The notes under the pieces were generated by a model that saw only the letters and a list, made by a program, of their open reading frames with translations, made no database searches and had not been told where the DNA came from. The position numbers and the translations under genes are program-made. From JBNKHH01 sp050290245 (GTDB lineage Bacteria; Pseudomonadota; Alphaproteobacteria; Rhodobacterales; Rhodobacteraceae): a stretch of DNA of 45,887 nucleotides. The stretch lies in NCBI GenBank assembly GCA_050290245.1, contig JBNKHH010000030.1, positions 1 through 45,887 on the forward strand, written 5' to 3'. How positions within the stretch are numbered: the stretch's first letter is position 1; each line of letters starts with the position of its first letter. Below are positions 42,462 through 45,887 of this stretch, in pieces.

Positions 42462-42671
42462 TCAGCCTCGTCCTGAGTTTGCAAGGCCACCCTGACCCTG
42501 TCCCTGCCCCTGCTCGCTCCATGCGGCGAACAGGTTTTCGGCGAGTTGGTCGGCCTCGACAAATCCACGCCGGACCAGCCATCGCGAAATAGGGTCGACC
42601 ACGACGGGCCAGAAAAACCAGACGGCAACAATCAACAGCAAGACGACTGGAAACAGCGGCAGCAAGCTCAT
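42462..42671 (-). CDS. Small membrane protein (hypothetical)
   Basis: A 69-residue protein with one N-terminal helix (LLPLFPVVLLLIVAVWFFWP), an amphipathic segment (DPISRWLVRRGFVEADQLAE) and a Gln/Gly tail (SEQGQGQGQGGLANSGRG). ATG 42671 is chosen with GGGG about 7 nt upstream; an upstream ATG at 42710 with AGGGAAG is a real alternative, adding MAFLPGHEPWGYE. No family recognised. Confidence 0.6.
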   Translation of the reverse strand: MSLLPLFPVVLLLIVAVWFFWPVVVDPISRWLVRRGFVEADQLAENLFAAWSEQGQGQGQGGLANSGRG

Positions 42672-42819
42672 TTCGTATCCCCACGGCTCGTGACCCGGCA
42701 GAAAGGCCATATCTTCCCTGAATTGCCCGCAAAAATGTCAAAAAAATGGCCTTGACGAAAAATTGAGGCGTCCACCTCCCCAAAAGACGTCTGATTGTGG
42801 CTAAGATTTTCCCGTTGCG

Positions 42820-42834
42820 GCGCGCGCGCGCGCG
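42820..42834. repeat. Alternating G(CG)7 run before the flavin oxidase gene
   Basis: Fifteen bases of strict G/C alternation, 16 bases before the ATG at 42850. Such a run can adopt Z-DNA under supercoiling and is prone to slippage. Confidence 0.85.
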
Positions 42835-42849
42835 TTGCTAACTGCCTGT

Positions 42850-44271
42850 ATGGTAGACATCAGCCCCCTTCCGCGAAACGAGCCCGGCATCGAAACGGCC
42901 CTGGGCATCCTGAAACAACGCTTTGGTGATCGCCTTCAAACCGGAAAGTCGATCCGTGAGCAGCACGGACATACGACGACCTGGCTTCAGAACCAGCCGC
43001 CCGATGCAGTGGTTTTTGCCCACTCCACGGAAGAGGTCTCCGAGATCGTCCGCGTGGCTGCGCAACACAAGGTGCCGGTGATCCCTTTCGGGACCGGAAC
43101 CTCACTGGAGGGCCAGGTCAACGCACCTGCCGGCGGCATTTCGATCGACACCGGCCAGATGAACCAGGTTCTGGAAATTCATGCCGAAGACCTGGATGCG
43201 GTTGTCCAGCCCGGCGTGACCCGCAAGGCGCTGAACGAACACCTGCGGGCCACCGGACTTTTCTTCCCCATCGACCCCGGCGCCGACGCCTCGATTGGCG
43301 GCATGGCCGCGACCCGTGCCTCAGGGACCAACGCCGTCCGTTACGGCACGATGAAGGACAATATCCTCAGCCTCGAAGCCGTCCTGCCGTCCGGAGAAAT
43401 CATCCGCACCGGCAACCGCGCCAAAAAATCCTCGGCCGGCTATGACCTGACGCGGCTCCTGATCGGCTCGGAGGGCACGCTCGGGATCATCACCGAGCTG
43501 ACGCTCAAACTTTACGGCATCCCGGAGGCCCAGTCCTCGGCGCGCTGCGCCTTTCCCAGCGTGGAAGCAGCCTGCAACGCAGTGATCATGACCATTCAAA
43601 TGGGCATTCCCGTTGCCAGAATCGAATTGATGTCCGCCGACACCGTCCAGGCAGTCAATGGCTATTCAAAACTGTCCCTACCCGAAGCGCCCCTCTTGTT
43701 GCTTGAGTTCCACGGCTCCGAAGCCGGCGTGGCCGAACAGGCTGCGATGTTCGGAGACATCGCCCAGGAATTCGGCGGCACCGGCTTCGAATGGACCGCC
43801 ACGCCCGAGGAACGCAACAAACTCTGGCAGGCACGTCATGATGCCTACTGGGCCATGCTGACACTGCGCCCCGGTGCCGATGCCATCGCGACCGACGTCT
43901 GCGTGCCGATTTCAAATCTGGCGGAGGCCGTGACGCGCTCCCAGGCCAAGGCCGCGGAAATGGGGTTGTTGTCCCCCATCGTCGGACACGTTGGTGACGG
44001 GAATTTCCATAACGCGATCCTTGTGGCGAAAGACGATCCCGAGGAACGTGCGCGTTGCGAAGCCTTTATCAGTTGGCTGTCCGAGATGGCTCTGGAACTG
44101 GACGGAACCATCACCGGAGAACACGGCGTCGGTCAGGGCAAGATGAAATCCCTTATCAAGGAAAACGGCCCGGCTCAGAATGTGATGATGGCGATCAAGA
44201 AAGCCATAGATCCAGACAACATCATGAACCCGGGAAAGATCTTCGATCTCGACGCGCTGTCGTCCGATTAA
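42850..44271 (+). CDS. FAD-linked oxidase, D-lactate dehydrogenase (cytochrome)/GlcD type
   Basis: A 473-residue flavoprotein. The PCMH-type FAD domain reads VIPFGTGTSLEGQVNAPAGG, DPGADASIGGMAATRASGTN, and SAGYDLTRLLIGSEGTLGII. The C-terminal cap has the metal/catalytic His motifs VGHVGDGNFHNAI and GEHGVGQGK. It oxidises D-lactate, glycolate or a similar 2-hydroxy acid and hands electrons to the respiratory chain. It resembles mitochondrial-type D-LDH more than three-part GlcDEF, and no glcE or glcF follows. No ribosome site precedes the ATG; the frame also contains a TTG at 42835. Confidence 0.88.
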   Translation: MVDISPLPRNEPGIETALGILKQRFGDRLQTGKSIREQHGHTTTWLQNQPPDAVVFAHSTEEVSEIVRVAAQHKVPVIPFGTGTSLEGQVNAPAGGISIDTGQMNQVLEIHAEDLDAVVQPGVTRKALNEHLRATGLFFPIDPGADASIGGMAATRASGTNAVRYGTMKDNILSLEAVLPSGEIIRTGNRAKKSSAGYDLTRLLIGSEGTLGIITELTLKLYGIPEAQSSARCAFPSVEAACNAVIMTIQMGIPVARIELMSADTVQAVNGYSKLSLPEAPLLLLEFHGSEAGVAEQAAMFGDIAQEFGGTGFEWTATPEERNKLWQARHDAYWAMLTLRPGADAIATDVCVPISNLAEAVTRSQAKAAEMGLLSPIVGHVGDGNFHNAILVAKDDPEERARCEAFISWLSEMALELDGTITGEHGVGQGKMKSLIKENGPAQNVMMAIKKAIDPDNIMNPGKIFDLDALSSD

Positions 44272-44291
44272 CGCCGCCGAAATCCAGCGGT

Positions 44292-44867
44292 TCAGGTAAG
44301 GCCGGGCGGCGCGTATTTCAAAAGCACCGGAACGACCAAGTCCTCCTCGTCGGTCAAGTGCCGGTCGAGAAATCCCTTCGTTCGCACAAGGTTTGATTGG
44401 AATTCCGCCATTTTGTCTTGATGGGCTTCGCGCGCCGAGATGGCCCGCAATACCGTGTTCGCGCTGTCCGCAAACCCGGCGAGAAGGTCGTCGATCTCGT
44501 GATGATCGCGGTCCAGAATGTCAAAGCCACGGATTAACCGGGTATCGAATTGTTTCAGGCGCGGGAAATAGTGCTGGTCTTCAATCATGTGATGACCGTG
44601 AAGCTCCTGGACGAACATCGAACCGTACCGCGACAGGTGCCTTGCGCCTTCGGTCTCATCCAAGGCTCGATCCAGCACTTTCTCGGCGCTGTCATTCATC
44701 AGCTCGACCAGACGCCGAAACATCAAATGCCGCTCCAACCAGAAACGGATCAGCTCGCTGAAATTCGGATCTCCCTCCCAAGCCTCGCGCGGACGTTCCT
44801 CCAACAGCACTCTGAGGGCATCGGGAAGCTTGTCGCGGGCAGTCAGGGAAAATTCAGGCGTTTGCAT
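44292..44867 (-). CDS. Hemerythrin-like di-iron protein
   Basis: A 191-residue four-helix protein with a His pattern suited to a di-iron site: WLERHLMFRR, ELHGHHMIEDQHYFP, ILDRDHHEIDDLL and FLDRHLTDEEDLVVP. Such proteins bind oxygen, NO or related species, or sense iron or oxygen. ATG 44867 gives MQTPEFSLTARDKLP; a TTG at 44885 is in frame. It is convergent with the flavin oxidase gene (20 nt apart) and divergent from the sulfotransferase-like gene. Confidence 0.85.
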   Translation of the reverse strand: MQTPEFSLTARDKLPDALRVLLEERPREAWEGDPNFSELIRFWLERHLMFRRLVELMNDSAEKVLDRALDETEGARHLSRYGSMFVQELHGHHMIEDQHYFPRLKQFDTRLIRGFDILDRDHHEIDDLLAGFADSANTVLRAISAREAHQDKMAEFQSNLVRTKGFLDRHLTDEEDLVVPVLLKYAPPGLT

Positions 44868-44925
44868 TATCGGTTTCTTTACCAAGTTTCACGATCCCTA
44901 CCCCGAGAGGACTGGCGAGGGAAAG

Positions 44926-45846
44926 ATGGAACTCACGATCCATATCGGACCACATAAGACAGGTACGACCGCGATCCAGACGGCTTTTGCCAAGGCCGCC
45001 GCGGGTCTCAAGCGGCGCGGGTTCCTCTATCCGCGTTCAAACTGGTTTTTCCCGGCACAGCACCGTCTCGCCTTCGCCATGAAACACCGGCCGGTCGGAC
45101 CGAACGACCTGCCCGACCTTGAAACGGAACTCGCCCAGCTTTCCGAGGCCCTGGCCCGGTTTCCGGGCAAACAGGCGCTGATTTCGAGCGAGGAGTTCTT
45201 TGCCTGTCCGCCCGCGACCATCCGGCACCTGCGCGAAAGCATCGGTCCCGCGCGCATCGTCACCTTTCTCAGGCGGCCGGATGATTTTCTCATTTCAAGC
45301 TACAATCAAAAGATCAAACAGCCAGGGAACGGATTTTCGGCACCGATCCGCCGCTTCGTAGCGACCCCCGACCTGATCGCGCCGGAATTCGACTTCCTCA
45401 AATGTGTGTCGGCATGGGCGGACGTCTTTGGCGATCAATCCATTCTTCTGGAAACCTACGAAGCAGCGCCGCCGTTGGACCGGTTGCGCACCATCCTGGG
45501 ACTGGGTGATATGCCACAAGCTCCGCCCGGCCGCCCGAACGCCAGCGTGCCGGGCGCAGTGGTCGAGATCATGCGCCATGCCAAAGCCATGGGCATGGAC
45601 ACACACAAACAACGCCAGCTTTTCAACCGCATCATAAAACACTTTGCCGACTATCCGCCGTTCTCGATCAAGCCCGTGGATCGCCGCGAAATCATCGCCA
45701 AGGCCGAAGACCGCAACAGGACGCTTTTCGCCCGGTTCGGCAAGTCCAATCCCTATGCGATTGATGCGCTGGAGTGGCCGCCGGCTGAACGCCCCCACAA
45801 CCTCATACACCAGGACCTGGTGCGCCTTGTCGAAACACTCTTGTAG
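44926..45846 (+). CDS. Sulfotransferase-like P-loop protein
   Basis: A 306-residue protein. The N-terminal 5'-phosphosulfate loop is intact: IHIGPHKTGTTAIQTAF. The 3'-phosphate region is present as RIVTFLRRPDDFLISSYNQK. The rest is poorly conserved, as usual for the family. It may sulfate a cell-surface glycan or small molecule; the acceptor cannot be read from the sequence. ATG 44926 has GAGGG 5 nt upstream and puts the P-loop at the expected place. It is alone in its unit. Confidence 0.82.
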   Translation: MELTIHIGPHKTGTTAIQTAFAKAAAGLKRRGFLYPRSNWFFPAQHRLAFAMKHRPVGPNDLPDLETELAQLSEALARFPGKQALISSEEFFACPPATIRHLRESIGPARIVTFLRRPDDFLISSYNQKIKQPGNGFSAPIRRFVATPDLIAPEFDFLKCVSAWADVFGDQSILLETYEAAPPLDRLRTILGLGDMPQAPPGRPNASVPGAVVEIMRHAKAMGMDTHKQRQLFNRIIKHFADYPPFSIKPVDRREIIAKAEDRNRTLFARFGKSNPYAIDALEWPPAERPHNLIHQDLVRLVETLL

Positions 45847-45887
45847 CCTGCCCGCAAGTCGCCCCGCGGCGTAGCGACCCTGCAGGC

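Overview
The window looks like chromosomal core-plus-catabolic DNA of a marine Rhodobacterales (Roseobacter-type) alphaproteobacterium. The evidence is high GC, a GapR (DUF2312) nucleoid protein, the accB-accC-aat-DUF2155-mlaD-NDUFA12 block, a SqrR/BigR-type sulfur regulator, RutR with reductive pyrimidine catabolism, and ScfR/PccR-type regulation. No phage, transposase, CRISPR or rRNA genes were seen. Assignments rest on motif and family recognition by eye; no database search was run.

Left part (1-8.9 kb): tRNA-Thr(UGU); an orphan iron-type ABC permease; a degenerate sulfotransferase-like protein; a periplasmic His/Met-rich protein with an internal duplication; gapR; a small membrane protein; a FadB-like fusion whose dehydrogenase half lacks its catalytic residues; and a divergent pair of persulfide-type ArsR repressor and persulfide-dioxygenase-like hydrolase.

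Centre-left (7.8-21.2 kb): the most interesting region. A minus-strand cluster encodes an XRE/ScfR regulator, a receiver-only response regulator, a small CbrX-like membrane protein, a Na+/solute-symporter-STAC histidine kinase and a SpoA (FliM/FliN-like) protein with an LPD-repeat tail. Divergently, a plus-strand operon encodes a Tat-exported binding protein, two permeases and two ATPases of a LivFGHM-type transporter, and acetyl-CoA synthetase. The XRE regulator carries a hairpin that aligns without gaps to the dimerisation/phosphoacceptor domain of the neighbouring kinase, and the two divergent promoters share an inverted CAGAAGTTC-N4-ATAT element. I propose a carboxylate-uptake and acetate-activation switch in which the receiver protein talks to the regulator.

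Centre (21.2-22.5 kb): a CPBP membrane-protease pseudogene and a self-contained 30-codon gene with its own promoter, 5' hairpin and terminator.

Centre-right (22.5-35.2 kb): reductive pyrimidine degradation. An eight-gene minus-strand operon holds an omega-amino-acid aminotransferase, beta-ureidopropionase, a class II aldolase-like protein, dihydropyrimidinase and a THI5-like ABC transporter. rutR is divergent to it, with a near-perfect RutR operator between. preT-preA (dihydropyrimidine dehydrogenase) follow, with a second degenerate operator upstream. Together they would import pyrimidines and convert uracil/thymine to beta-alanine or its methyl analogue and then to the semialdehyde.

Right part (35.3-45.9 kb): accBC, aat, DUF2155, mlaD and NDUFA12 housekeeping genes; RidA; an unknown 209-residue protein; clpX and clpP; a small membrane protein; a D-lactate/glycolate-type flavin oxidase; a hemerythrin-like protein; and an intact-looking sulfotransferase-like protein.
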